Positions 50,768 to 62,559 of a DNA stretch of 64,000 bases are shown here, piece by piece. A program made the translations under genes and the position numbers. Numbering within the stretch: position 1 is the stretch's first letter; every line of letters starts with the position of its first letter. A model generated the notes under the pieces. That model ran no database searches. It was not told the origin of the DNA and was given only the letters and a program-made list of their open reading frames with translations. The stretch comes from Cynocephalus volans (lineage: Eukaryota; Chordata; Mammalia; Dermoptera; Cynocephalidae), in assembly GCF_027409185.1 (NCBI RefSeq), contig NC_084462.1, positions 156,103,490-156,167,489 on the forward strand, written 5' to 3'.

Positions 50768-51700
50768 TGTAGGGAAAGTGAAGGAAAATGGTCAGGGCCC
50801 CTCAGGTGTTCAGAATCTTGCTGAGCATTTGATATAACTATGCATGTGCACACAGGTGCTCCTTGGTTATTGTCTAATGTAAGTGTGCATGTGCACCCAG
50901 GTATCCTGGGTTATGACTTAAGTATAAAGGACAACAGCTCTGATACACTAGGTCCCCCCTCCCCTAGGATGCCACAGGGGGATGTTGCTGCTGGGGTCCC
51001 TGGGACCCTCCAAGAGGCCGCCACTGGAGGCTGCTGAAGAAACTGAGGACTAAGCTCATGTCATCTGCCAATGGCTCCCAGGATCTTTCCCAATTATGTA
51101 GCATGGACTTGCATGTGACCCAGTCTGTACAATGGGTTTGAAGGGTCTGAGCCCTAGCCCTGACAATACAAATGGAAACTTAATGTATTAGTCCGTTTTG
51201 TGTTGCTATGACAGAAATACCTGAGACTGGGTATTTTATAAAGGAAAGAGGTTCATTTGGCTTACAATTCTGGGACAGCTGCATCTGGCACAGGCCTCAG
51301 GCTGCTTCTACTCATGGTGGAAAAGTGGCAGGCAGCTGGCGGGTACAAGCAGATCACATGGCGAGAGGAAACAGAGAGAAGAAGCAAGAGAGAGAGAGAA
51401 GGTGCCAGGGTCGAGCTCTTGAGGGAACTAATAGAGCGAGAACTCACTCATTAATCCCCCCTCCCCCAGGGAGAGCATTAACCCATTCAGGGGATACGCC
51501 CCCATGACTCAATCAGTTTCCAACACTGCCACATTGGAGATCAAATTTCCACATGAGTTTTGGAGGGGACAACACATCCAAACTCCATCACTTAGTATAA
51601 CTAAAATAATGAAACGTTTTGACTTTAGTTATGAATTGCTTTAACAATACAATGGCCCTAACACAACAACTGGCGTAGTCGTGTAGATTTACACTTGCTC
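50768..51700 (+). mobile_element. Retroviral LTR, copy B, split by a MaLR LTR
   Basis: Starts TGTAGGGAAAGTGAAGG and carries GTGCATGTGCACCCAGG, TATAAAGGACAACAGC and CAGTCTGTACAATGGG. It resumes after the MaLR insertion at 51591 (CTTAGTATAACTAAAATAAT). The right boundary is approximate. Confidence 0.65.
51185..51590 (-). mobile_element. MaLR (MST-like) solo LTR inserted in another LTR
   Basis: Begins TGTATTAGTCCGTTTTGTG, contains AGAGCGAGAACTCACTCATT and ends CCATCA, the reverse strand of an MST-like LTR. Sequence on both sides is one LTR, with CTTAA / CTTAG as likely target duplication. Confidence 0.75.
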
Positions 51701-51939
51701 ATTTTACATGTCCACTGCGGACTAGCAGGGGCCTCTATTCACCATAGTCAAACAGGGATCTGGCTGATGGAAACTCTCTCTTGACATGTGCTTCCCCTAT
51801 TGCAGAGGGAGGGAAAAGAGGACATTGGCTCTTGAACCATGCATTTCTGTCTGGAAATGACGTGGGTGTCACTGCTGCTCAAATTTCATTGGCCAAGTGT
51901 TGGGTTAGGGCCATTGTCAGAATCCTGCTGACATAGCCA

Positions 51940-52510
51940 GTTGTAAAGCTACGCAACTACACCAACTGTATGGCTAGGCAATTCATAACTAAAGCCAAAA
52001 TGTTTATTTTAGTTACGCTAAGTTTTCCATTTGTATTGCCCGAGCTAGGAGTTAGGGCCCACAGACCCTTTAAGCCTGTTGTACAGACTGGGTCACAAAC
52101 TCCTAACATGCCAGGCTGGGTCACCAGACCCCTCACATGCAGGTCCATGCTAGGTAATTGGGAAAGATCCCGGGAGCCATTGGCAGATGACACAATCTCA
52201 GTCCTCAGCTTCTTCAGCAGCGGCAGCTTACAGCAGATTCAGCAGCAGTAGCAACAGCAGTGGTGGTGGCCTTCTTGTGCCCTAGCCCCCCAGCATCCCA
52301 GGGTTGGGGGACCCAGGACCTTGTGGATCAGAGCCACTCATCCTTTATATTTAAGTCCATAACCCAGGACACCTGGGTGCACATGCACAATTACATTAGA
52401 CAATAACCAAGGAGCACCTGGGTGCACGTGCATAGTTACATCAAACGCTCAGCAAGATTCTGAACACCTGAGGGGCCCTGACCATTTTCCTTCACTTTCC
52501 CTGCACCAAG
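51940..52510 (-). mobile_element. Retroviral LTR, copy C, inverted
   Basis: The reverse complement aligns by eye with copies A and B: CAGGGAAAGTGAAGG, GTCAGGGCCCCTCAGG, CCAATGGCTCCCGGGATC and GGAAAACTTAGCGTAACT follow in the same order. Its CTG-rich stretch is at about 52210-52262. Confidence 0.65.
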
Positions 52511-52589
52511 TAAATCCCATGGCCGTGGATGAGTTCATTAGGGTATAGAAATGTAAACAATAACATAGTTCACCACACCAACCTGCTCA

Positions 52590-52890
52590 TAAGACCCTGA
52601 ATGTGCCGCCTTCTCTTATGGCTCTGCACATGCTGTTCCATCTGCCTGAATGTCTTGTCCCTGCTTCTTGACAAGGCTTGCTCCACTCAGTGTCTAATTC
52701 TAGATCACCTGCTATCAACTCTGGGGCAGTGTGTCCCCATTCACTCAGGCTGGATTAGGTACCCAGTCTGCAGGCTCCCAGAGGATCCTGGGCCTATTTC
52801 ATGATGGTGCATGTCACGTACCTTGCAACTGTCCGTTTCCCTACTGGACTGTGGGCTCCCAGGGATGGGAACATGTAGTGACAGGCCTTG
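52590..52890 (+). mobile_element. L2 LINE fragment
   Basis: GCCTGAATGTCTTGTCCCTG and ACTGTGGGCTCCCAGGGATG fit an L2 3' region. Confidence 0.4.
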
Positions 52891-52899
52891 CATCACAAG

Positions 52900-54035
52900 C
52901 CCCTGGACAGCAGATGTGCAGCAGCCCAGTGCAGAGCAGCAGAGTGAGTAAGAGCTGGAGTCTGGGCTTTGCAGGAGCTGCCCCCTTTTCCTACAGGAAC
53001 AGGATGTCTAGGGGCTTCAGAAAATGAGGAAGAGGAAGGTGAGAATTCTGTGACTTCAGGCTGAGCCAACTGCAGATGGGGGGAGAACCCCCGCCTGCAG
53101 AAGGAGTGGGCATTTTCCAAGGCTTCATTGCTCCATTGTGGAAAGACTCGCCTCAGACCCGGGTTAGTCACTGCCCAGAGCCAGCTGTGTCACCACAGGG
53201 TGAACTTCAAGGGTCCAAGGAAAGGACATTCTGCAGCTGGGAGAAAATCCTTGCAGCCTTCTCTCTGGGGCCTCTGATATCCACTAAAAGTCATTGTTAG
53301 CAAAGAGGCAGCTTTGCCTGAGTCCTATCATGTCACAGACTCTGAGGCCTGGAGAAGACCATTTGGGGTCAAGAACAGGGGATCAAGCCCTGTCCAGCAG
53401 GGGCATTAATCTGCCTCTGATATGGGTGTCACCTGTTGGGTGCCCACACCTAGGTAACCACAGAGGAGAGCCAAAGCAGTCCAGAACTGTACACGGGACT
53501 GAAGCACATACATGGGGCTTGACCTGCCCAAGGCAGGATCCATCATGGCAACCTGGCTTCAGGGGTCTCAGTCTTTCTCTCATCTCGCACCTCACACCTA
53601 GGGCTCCAGGGAATGAGCTGTTTTCAGCTCTCAGGATACGCCATGCTTTCTTACTTCTGGGCCTGGGTGTGCATTAGCCCCAACAATGCACTTTTGTAAG
53701 AAATTAAACACTTCAAATGATTTGCCTCTTCATGGTACAGCTTTTACTGAAGTTTGAGAGAGGGGGTTGTTTTGGGGTGAGGTTCCATTATGCAGTGCCC
53801 AGCACTTAGTTTTCTCTTTCCTTTCCCTCCCCCTACTTTCCCACCTGGTTCCTGGGGAGCTCCCAGTGCCTCTCCCACCCCCCAGCAATGGAAGTTACTG
53901 TACCATGCATGGTAACGTCCCCCTTCCTGCAAAGCCTCAGGGCCACCAGACACTCTGGACCTAGAGGTTCAGCTTTTGCCCAAATTCAAGGTTTTTTCTT
54001 GAAAAAGAAATTCTCTTTATAAGCAATCTCTGAGT
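52900..54035. other. Intergenic stretch, nothing recognised
   Basis: GC-moderate; a 127-codon plus-strand frame (53294-53677) shows no domain or repeats I recognise. Confidence 0.45.
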
Positions 54036-54039
54036 ATCT

Positions 54040-54225
54040 CAGTTGCTGAGATAGCACATTCTCCACACATTATATGCTGTTTCCTTTGCCTGGGACATCT
54101 GGTCCCACTTGGCCTGGCTAAGTCCTACCCCTTCGGTCTTAGCTGGCAAGACCCCCTAAAGTTTAGATTAGCACCTCACCACTGTGCCCCAGGGCCCTCA
54201 CCAATGTGCTTCTCAAGAGCCAATT
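54040..54225 (+). mobile_element. L2 LINE fragment
   Basis: GTTTCCTTTGCCTGGGACAT is followed by AGTCCTACCCCTTCGGTCTT, the L2 middle of the 3' region. Confidence 0.5.
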
Positions 54226-54229
54226 GTTA

Positions 54230-55075
54230 GATTTTCAGGAATTTTGCAAGCTGGTTGTTAAACTCAGCTATTATTAAAATTCAACCATAGTAATAATTCA
54301 AAACTCATCACTTCTAATTACTTCACTACATTTCACTATTACCTATGGTTGTGAGATTATTTATGTCTGTTGTATATATATGGTGGAAATACTACATAAT
54401 TTGTGGGTTTCTATGCATCTTTTCCTAAATGTGTGTTCTGTGCTATTACATTTATTGCTTTTGGGAGTATTTACATCATGAAAACTGGCAAATGCTGTTA
54501 AATCAGGGATGGATTTATTGTTGTGTTGATTTTTTGAACTTAAGGAAGTGATGGAGAAAACGTTTGCAATGCAGATTAAAAGTGTGTTGTGTTTGTAGCT
54601 GCTACATTGTGAATAGCACAAAAAAATTGAGGAAATATTCTTTTGGTATTCAAAAACTATTATCCAATTCAGAAAGTTGTTCATGTCATTGATAAATAAA
54701 TGAAATTCTGACATTTATTTTTATTTCAGTTTTGTTTCACTGATTAACATATATAACATCAACCAATATTCTGGTAGAACCACACCTGTTCATCAATTGT
54801 AACAATAGGTTGGCTATGAACCAAGTACTCAGTGAAAATCAATTAAAGCATTCTGTGAAAATCAATTGTTTATATGAAATTTATAATGAAGAGTATTGTA
54901 TATTTTGTTATTATTTATAAATTATGTGCTATACATCTTTTATATCAGTAAAATGCACAAGCACACAGGCATACATGCATGCTTGTCTGGAGAGGTGGTT
55001 GTTAAAGACTTGCTAGCAGACCACTGCCCAGCACTGAACTTCCGTGCGGCGCTCTCCTGGTCTGGTAGCTTGTCT
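54230..55075. other. AT-rich stretch, nothing recognised
   Basis: A minus-strand frame of 117 codons at 54361-54714 is rich in Asn, Ser, Ile and Lys and looks like chance in AT-rich DNA. Confidence 0.5.
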
Positions 55076-55079
55076 GTAC

Positions 55080-55215
55080 CCCTCTCAGGGCTGTAGCTCT
55101 CCATGGGGAGGGTCACCTACATCTCATCTCATTCACCTATGTATGCCCCAAGCACTAGAACAGGACCTAGTGCTCAGGAGCTACTCGATAAATACCTGTT
55201 GCACGAATGTGCTAA
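55080..55215 (+). mobile_element. L2 LINE 3' end fragment
   Basis: CATGGGGAGGGTCACCTACA and CTCGATAAATACCTGTTGCA match the end of L2. Confidence 0.5.
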
Positions 55216-55604
55216 TGAAAAAATCCTTCCGGTCCAAAGGTGAGGCCCTAATTCCTGTGCTCTGTGTCAACCTGTGAAGCCGAGGAGGCCGTTTAACCAT
55301 AGAGCCCTGTGTGACTGGCCCTAGGGTGGGCAGCCAGGACAGGCTTTCCCTTCTCTCTGCTCCCTGTGCTGAGTGGGGCTCCCTTGCTATACTGTCCCAC
55401 CTGCAGCCAGAGCGTTCTGAGGGCAATGGCATGAGGAGAACTCGGGATGCTGAGTACACACAGGTAGGTGGGAGTGGGGTACAGCAGGTCACAGGGTCAG
55501 GCCGCAAGCCTCTTGAGGGCAGGTGGCAGTCTCATCCCCAGAACCTGTCTTGACCTCAGTCAACACAGCCTACGTGACAGGGCCCTCTCTCCTGGCTCAT
55601 GCAG

Positions 55605-56355
55605 CATGTCATGTGTTCTCCGACCTCAGGGTTTCTGCACCGACTGTTCCCTGTGCCTAGACTGCTGTTCCCCAGGAAGTTATATAGCCTGCCACTGAAG
55701 TCAGGTCCCTGTCCAAATCGCACCCATCAGAGAGGCCTTCGCTGACCACCGTGCCCCTACCAAGTGTGCTCTGTTGTATCAGTCAGTTTTCTGTTGCTTA
55801 CAACAGAATACCTGTAACCGGGTAATTTATGAAGAAATGAAATTTATTTCTTACCGTTTTGGAGGCTGGGAAGTCCCATGTCCAGGGCGCACACCTGGTG
55901 AGGGCCTTCTTCTTGGTAGGGACTCGCTACAGAGTCCTGTGGCGACCAGGGTATCATATGGTGAGAATGGCATGAGTGTTTTGACGTGCTCTCCTTATAA
56001 AGCTACTACTCCACACCCATGATAAACCATTAATCCATTAACCCATTATTGGGTTAATCCATTCATGAGGGCAGAGTCCTCATAATCCAATCACCTCCTA
56101 AACGCCCCACCTCTCAACGCTGCCACATTGGGGATCAAGCTTCCATGTGAGCTTTGGAGGGGACACACATTTAACCCACGTCACCTGTCTTCCTTATCCT
56201 GCTTAACTTTCCTTCAGAGCACTTTTCACCCTCTGAGGGTTCATACGCTTGTTTATCTTCTGCCTCCTCTCATTAAACTGTGACCTCCCTGAGAGCAGGG
56301 ATTCTTTCTATACTGTTTCCTGCTCTATCCCCAGGATCTAGAACAATATAAGTGG
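55605..56355 (+). mobile_element. L2 LINE 3' end, split by an LTR
   Basis: The left part (55605-55774) has CCAGGAAGTTATATAGCCTG and AGAGAGGCCTTCGCTGACCA. The right part (56184-56355) has TTAAACTGTGACCTCCCTGA and AGAACAATATAAG. The MaLR LTR at 55775-56183 lies between them. Confidence 0.7.
55775..56183 (-). mobile_element. MaLR-like solo LTR inserted in an L2
   Basis: TGTATCAGTCAGTTTTCTGT to ACGTCA with CCTAAACGCCCCACCTCTCA inside, reverse strand of a MaLR-type LTR. L2 sequence resumes at 56184; TCTGT / CCTGT flank it. Confidence 0.7.
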
Positions 56356-56359
56356 ATGA

Positions 56360-57595
56360 ACAGTATAGTCATCCTGTACAGAATGTCTGCTGACAGACTG
56401 GCAGCCTGAAAGAATAAAGGATATGTTGTCAGAGAGAACTAGGTACCAAGTACAGCTCTCTAGTCTCCTAAATCTAATTTGGTCCCAGCCCATATTCTTT
56501 GGCTAATAATCTGAAATCCTGTATATCTTTTCTTATTTCTCTGGGAGTAGCTTTGCACCCAATTAGAAGTGTCACTTCTCTCCACGGGGGCCTCTGTAAC
56601 CACTGCCAGGCAGCATACCCAAGTGGCACCACTGGGCAAGTCAGGCAGCGGGACTACTTCTATATCCAGGGCAGCCCCCGAAGCTAAGGGTGCAGGTTGG
56701 TCGGCCATACTTGGCTGCAGAGGTGTTCTGTTCAACCTGCAGAGATGCCTTTATTTTTAAAATTAAGCCAGCATTCAGAATCCGAGACATTTCATAGAAA
56801 AGTTCAGAAGATCCATCAAGAGTGGGCCTGCCTCCTAGAATGGCACAAAATCCCAGAGCTGAAAAGCCAGCTTCATTTCACTATTTTGCCATGGTTCTCA
56901 CCACTCTGGAAATAATGCTTTGGTGCCATCTAAAATAAAACACACATGTGATAGCCATTCTCTTCACACTAGCTGTGGGGCTTGAGCAAGACTCTTAACT
57001 TCTCTGTACCCCTTTGTCTTCCAAATGGAGTTACCAGTGCCCCTCTGAATCTGCGGCAGAGGATTAGAAGAGAGAGTCCTTGGAAAGCAGAAGGTACTCT
57101 GCCCCTTCCCAGACCCAAGTGGGTCCTGGCTCAGCAGCTGGCTCGCCTTCCCAGGTGGGGAGAGCTGAGGGCAGCTGTTTGCTGCTGCTGCACGTGCTTC
57201 AGTATGCGGTCTCCATCGGTGAAGGACGTAGATGTCATGGGGAAGGGGTGGCTGGGATGCCAGAGGGCTCTGAGTCCTCCCTGGGCTTGGCCTCAGGACA
57301 ACTAGAAGTGAGATTTGAGCAGCAGCCAGCCACCTCCCTCAGGTGACCACCAGATGGATGGTTGCCACTAAAAATTCTTTGCTTTCCAGCCTTAAGGGCC
57401 TTGTTCTAGAAACAGGTGTCATAGCACCTGCCTGGGAAGTCAGCTGGGTTTGCTCAACTTTGCTAGGAAATAGCTACTTTTTCCCTCATGGGGCTATTAA
57501 GCTAGTGCACCTTTTAAAAAGTTTTAAACTTTTATTGCTTCCTTGAAATAAAGCGTTCCTCCCATTCCAAAATGAATTGCGCTTCCAATGGATTT
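56360..57595. other. Intergenic stretch, nothing recognised
   Basis: Open frames up to 107 codons overlap each other; no domain or repeat family seen. Confidence 0.45.
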
Positions 57596-57599
57596 TCTA

Positions 57600-57880
57600 A
57601 GATTTTCTTTGTTTTGATTATAAAAGTAATCTAACCATGTTGATTACAGAAAGATTTGGGAAATATGTAAAGACACAGAAGGAAATGAAAACCTCCCATA
57701 ATCACCGTTAATATTTTGGCTTTGTCATTTCAGGCTTTTTTGTTTCCTTCTGTGTAACTCCAGTCATATACAATTGTTCATCTGTTCATCTATTTCTATA
57801 ACCGTATATGTATTTTCCACATATACATGTTAGGGTCTTATTATACATCCTATTTTATAATACACAGCATAGGGCCTGGC
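57600..57880 (-). mobile_element. Old L1-like fragment
   Basis: AT-rich sequence with GTAATCTAACCATG and AATCACCGTTAATATTTTGG, like other old L1 3' ends read in reverse. Confidence 0.4.
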
Positions 57881-58179
57881 AAATGGTAGGCAATGAATAA
57901 AAATTGCCACTGCTAATAAGTGCCACTTAAAGAGTGCTTACAATCTGTGAGGCATGATAAGTGTTTTATGTGTTCTATCTCATTTAATCTAGTAAAACTC
58001 CTATGATACGGGAGCTGTCTTACTATTCATTTTTTTTATTGAAACGTAATTGATTATACATATTTGTGAGGTACAGAGCTGAATATCAATACCTGTGTAC
58101 AATGTGTGATGATCAACTCAGAATAATTAGCATATTCATCATTACAAAATGTCATCGTTCCTTGTGTCCATTAACCAAT

Positions 58180-58306
58180 TTATTTATTTATTTTTAATTT
58201 AAAAAAAAATTTTTGTTTTTTAAAAAGATGACCGGTAAGGAGATTTTAACCCTTGACTTGGTGTTGTCAGCACCACGCTCTCCCAAGTGAGCAATGGGCC
58301 GGCCCT
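58180..58306 (-). mobile_element. CYN-II derived hybrid half-SINE inside an L1
   Basis: Minus strand. The tail-side monomer sequence runs into head-side monomer sequence within GTCAGCACCACGCTCTCCCA, so about one monomer is missing. Target CATTAACCAATTT / CATTAACCGATTT. Confidence 0.8.
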
Positions 58307-58857
58307 CATTAACCGATTTCTCATTAACCCTTCTCTCCCCTCACCCCTTTTCCCACCTCTAGTAACCACAGTTCTGTTCTTTCCTTCTGAAAGTTCCATG
58401 CATTATTGTGATTCTTTTTCTTTCTTTCTTAGCTCTCACTTATGAGTGAGGACATGTGGTATTTCTCTTTCTGTGCCTGGCTTTTCTCCAAGCTCATCCA
58501 TTCTACTACGAATGGCAGAATTTCATTCTTTTTTATGTCTGAGTAATATTCCATTGTGTATACATACCACATTTTCCTTATCTAGTTGCCCGTCGATGGA
58601 CATTTAAGTTGCTTCCATATCTTAGCTATTGTAAATAGAGCTGTGATAAACATGAGCATGCAGGTATCCCTTCAACATGATGATTTCCATACCTTTGGGT
58701 ATATACCCAGAAGTGAGATTGCTGAGTCATATGGTAGTTCTATCTGTAGTTGTTCGAGAAACCTCTATACTATCTTCTGTAATGTCTGTACTAATTTACT
58801 GGGGTGAGATCATATCTCAATGTGGTTTTGATTTGTATTCCTCTGATGACTAGTGAT

Positions 58858-59269
58858 TGCTGTGGATTTAATTTGTCCCCCAAAGTCCATGTATTAGAAA
58901 CTTAACCCCCACTGTGACAGTATTAGGAGAGTGGGAAATCCTATTATGATAATTGAAAGGTGGGGCCTTGAAGAGGTGATTAGATTGTGAGGACCATGCC
59001 CAAGTAAATGGAATAATAAGTTGATGGTTTAATGGTGGGTATGGTTCCATGGGAGAATGCATGAGGAGCTATCTCTCTCTCTGCTCCACCATTCTGTCAT
59101 GTGAGACCCTTGCGTCACTGAAATCACAATCAGAGAAGACCCTCACTATAAGTGTTCCCTGGACTTTGAACTTCTCAGCCTCTGAAACTGTAAGCAATAA
59201 GTTTTGTTTTCTTTGCAAATTACCCAGTTCCAGGTATTTTGTCATAAGCAACAGAAAGGGACTAATACA
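58858..59269 (+). mobile_element. MaLR-type solo LTR inserted in L1
   Basis: About 412 bases beginning TGCTGTGGATTTAATTTGTC and ending ACTAATACA, the TG...CA ends and internal GGTGGGGCCTTGAAGAGGTG of mammalian MaLR LTRs. The L1 text continues on both sides. Confidence 0.75.
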
Positions 59270-60689
59270 GTTAGAATGTTGAGCATTTTTTCATATACTT
59301 GTCAACCATTTGTATGTCTTTTGAAAAATGTCTGTTTAGCTCCTTTGCCCATTTTTTAATTGGATTTATTTAATTATTTAATTATTTATTTAATTTATTT
59401 TTTTTTTTTACTGTTGAGTTCCTTGTATATTCTGGATATTAATCCCTTGTCAAATGTGTAGTTTACAAATATTTTCTCCCATTCTGTAGGTTGTTTTTTC
59501 ACTCTGTTGATTGTTACCTTCGCTGTGCAGAAGATTTTTAGTTTGTTACAATCCCATTTGTTTATTCTTGTTGCTGGTGCTTGTGTGTTTGAGGTCTTAT
59601 TCATAAAGTCTTTGCCCAGTTCTACATCCTGAAGTGTTTTCCCTGTGTTTTCTTCTAGGAGTTTTGTAGTTTAAGGGCTTATATTTAAGTCTTTAATCCA
59701 TTTTGAGTTGATATTGGTTTATGGTGAGATGTACGGGTCTATTTTCATTCTTCTACACATGGATATCTAGTTTTTGCAGCACCATTTGCTGAAGAGGCTG
59801 TCCTTTCTCCAATGTTTGTTTCAGTGACTTTGCCTTGGCTATAAGTACCTGAATTGATTTCTGAGTTCTCTATTTTGTTTCATTGGTCCATGTGTCTGTT
59901 TTTATGCCAGTGCCGTGCTATTTTGGTTATTATAGCTTTGTGGTATAATTTGAAATCAGGTATTATAATGCCTCTGGGTTTATTTTTTTTTGCTCAGGAT
60001 TGCTTTGGCTATGTGGGGCTTTTGTTGTTCCATATGAATGTTTTTTCTATTTCTGTAAAGAATGTCACTGGTATTTTGATGGGGATTGCATTGACTATGT
60101 ATATCACTTTGGGTAGTATGGACATTTTCACAACATTAATTCTTCCAATCCATGAACATGGAATTTCTTCTATTTTTTGGTGTCCTCTTTAATTTCTTTC
60201 AGCAGTGTTTTGCAATTCCCATTGTAGAGATCTTTCATCTCCTTGGTTAAATTTATTCCTAGGTATTTTATTCTTTTGGTAACTATTGTAAAGGGGCTTC
60301 CTTTCTTTTTCTGCTAGTTCATTGTTGGTGTATAAAAACACTAATGATTTTTGCATATTGCATTTGTATCCTGCAACTTTAGTGAATTTGTTTATCAGCT
60401 CTAGGAGTTTTTTGGTAGAGTTTTTAGGTTATTCTATATATAGGATTATATCATCTGTGAACAGGTTTATTATTCATGTTTTAAAGATAAGAAATTTGAG
60501 GCTCAGAAAGATTATGTTACTTAAAAGTTGCAAAGGTAATCAATGAGATGGACAAATATGTATTCTTATATTTTTATATGAACAAAATGCACATTTACTG
60601 TTTTAAACTTTAAAAAAATTTACTGTAAGGAGTGGCTTACTACCTACTCCATGTGAAAATTTTTACTGAGAAAGATGTAAAAACAAATT

Positions 60690-60870
60690 CTGGTCTTGGC
60701 AGCAGGAAATCTGGCTCTACAACTGACTAGTTGTATGATCTGGAGCAAGTAACCTAACCTCCCTGACCCTCAGTTTCCTCTTCTGTAAAATGGGATTTGT
60801 GTGAAGAGGAGTAGGATTAGAACCATGCCTGGTATATAGGAGGATTTGACATGCATTGACAAATGTTGAT
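60690..60870 (+). mobile_element. MIR SINE
   Basis: GATCTGGAGCAAGTAACCTA and CTCAGTTTCCTCTTCTGTAA are MIR core text. Confidence 0.7.
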
Positions 60871-61337
60871 GCCAACTGGAAAACATCAAGACACTGCAAA
60901 GGCACATAACACAAAGCTTGCCTCAAAAGGCTCATCCATGACATTTCATGGAATTAGCCAATGTGGAGCTGACATGGATTATGATCTTGGTCAGTAGAGC
61001 TGCAGTAAGATTGCTTATCAATTTGTATTTGAGAAATAGGTAACCTCTAAATGTGCCCAACTCCTAAAATATCACATTTGTACCTCTACAATCTTTTTGG
61101 TTCAAATAAAAACCAGTGACAGGGGGAAGTGAAAGTGCACAGAATTTGAGTGAAATTGAATTGTATGGCTATCAGGGGCCTCCCAATTTCCCTCCTACCC
61201 CATTGGCATGTTAACTTTTCTGAGCATATGTTTTTCTTGAGTGTCAAACTAGGGATAGTGTGGGGGCTAAAAACAATATATGTGAAGGTTTTAGTTCAGG
61301 GTTTCAGTTGTAATAAATAATACCCATTACGAGGCAG

Positions 61338-61427
61338 TATATGAGGGTACTTCAAAAAGTTCATGGAAAAATAAAATTAAAAGATAATACGAATCTTTCC
61401 ATGAACTTTTTGAAGTACCCTCATATA
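61338..61427. mobile_element. Mariner-type MITE with perfect terminal inverted repeats
   Basis: Arms 61338-61369 and 61396-61427 are exact reverse complements over 32 bases (including the flanking TATA) around a 26-base centre. Each arm carries GAGGGTACTTCAAAAAGTTC. The TA target, the size of about 90 bases and the arm sequence recall the MADE2/HSMAR2 mariner-derived family; the name is from memory. Confidence 0.8.
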
Positions 61428-61431
61428 CGAG

Positions 61432-61590
61432 GTGGGCTAGAGCACATGCTTTTCAGTTAGATCTGGATAAAATTCTGGTGCTGCCATTTGCCAGCTCTGT
61501 CACCTTGGGCAAATTACTCAGCCTCTGATTAGGGAGTAATGTATGTAGTACCTGATACAGAGCAGGCATCTAACATCAAATATTATAATG
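61432..61590 (+). mobile_element. MIR SINE
   Basis: CTGTCACCTTGGGCAAATTA is MIR core text; it follows the MITE directly. Confidence 0.6.
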
Positions 61591-61594
61591 AGGG

Positions 61595-62555
61595 CCTCTT
61601 TGCTTTTGCCTTTTTGACCCCTTGTCAAGCCTGAACTGCATAATGTAGCATTCGATTACACGCTGCCTTGTATTGTCCTGTTTTTTCTCATGTGCTGAAC
61701 TCTGGCTTTTTTTTTACAGAGTTCAGACCCTTGAAAGCACCATCTGGGACATAGGTTTCTTTAATATTCCTTCCAGGGAATTACGTATGTGCATGCACAA
61801 TAAATCTTTGCTGCCTTGAATTATGTCTGATTGATGGCTCTTTCCACACTGACTTCTCAAGTTTTCACCCAGATTGAGCTGAAACCTTTGGGGAGAACTA
61901 CAGCCACCTGCCTGTGTCCTCAGAGATCTGAGCTCTTGGCTCTGCTGAAAATGACAAATGGAGAGGCTGAAGGGCCTGAGTGCTGCCACAGGCATCTGAC
62001 AGCTAACAGGAGGGGCCATGCAGCTCCTCTCCTTGGCCCTGCCAGTCACCTGACTCCCCAGCAGTGTCTGTGGCTTTGTGGAACAGCTGTGGCCTTACAT
62101 GGCACCAGAGCTTAAGATGCTTGCCTCATTTACTTAGCTGCTATTTTATGCCTAGAGCAGGTCCTACTGTGGTCCCAACAGGTATTGGGGAGAAAAAGTT
62201 AAACAAATGTGAAAAAAGGGAGGGAGCGGTAGAGTAAGAACTTGGCTGTAGATTTTCCACTTTTGTATTTAGTTTCCCCAACTGAGTATAAGTCATTAAA
62301 AAGGGTAACTTTCCACCCTCTCAATTCCTCAATTATTTCTAGTAGTTTACCACTAAAGGAGGGACTAAAGACTCGTTAAAGTAGTTGACTTTTGGTGTAG
62401 GGACAAGCTGAGGGGTGGGTTTGCCCATTTGTATATCTAACATTTCCTGTGAGCATAATTTCATAATTCAAGGCTGTTTGTGATAATTGGGCTACTTTTT
62501 AGAACCCAAATCTTTTTTTTTTTTTTTTTTTTTGCTTGTTTGATTATAGGGGTAA
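61595..62555. other. Intergenic stretch, nothing recognised
   Basis: Overlapping frames of 94 and 108 codons on opposite strands at 61723-62115; neither is recognised. A T run closes the stretch at 62513-62533. Confidence 0.45.
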
Positions 62556-62559
62556 GTCA

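Larger units (their letters stand above)
58031..60465 (-). mobile_element. L1 3' fragment split by an LTR and a hybrid SINE
   Basis: Minus-strand L1 with 3'UTR on the left and ORF2 on the right. Stops and frameshifts are common; one 112-codon frame at 59854-60192 is not coding on the L1 sense strand. Interrupted at 58180-58306 and 58858-59269. Confidence 0.88.

Noticed and set aside
59854-60192. 112-codon plus-strand frame with hydrophobic segments
   Set aside because: It is the antisense of L1 ORF2; the L1 here lies on the minus strand and is broken.
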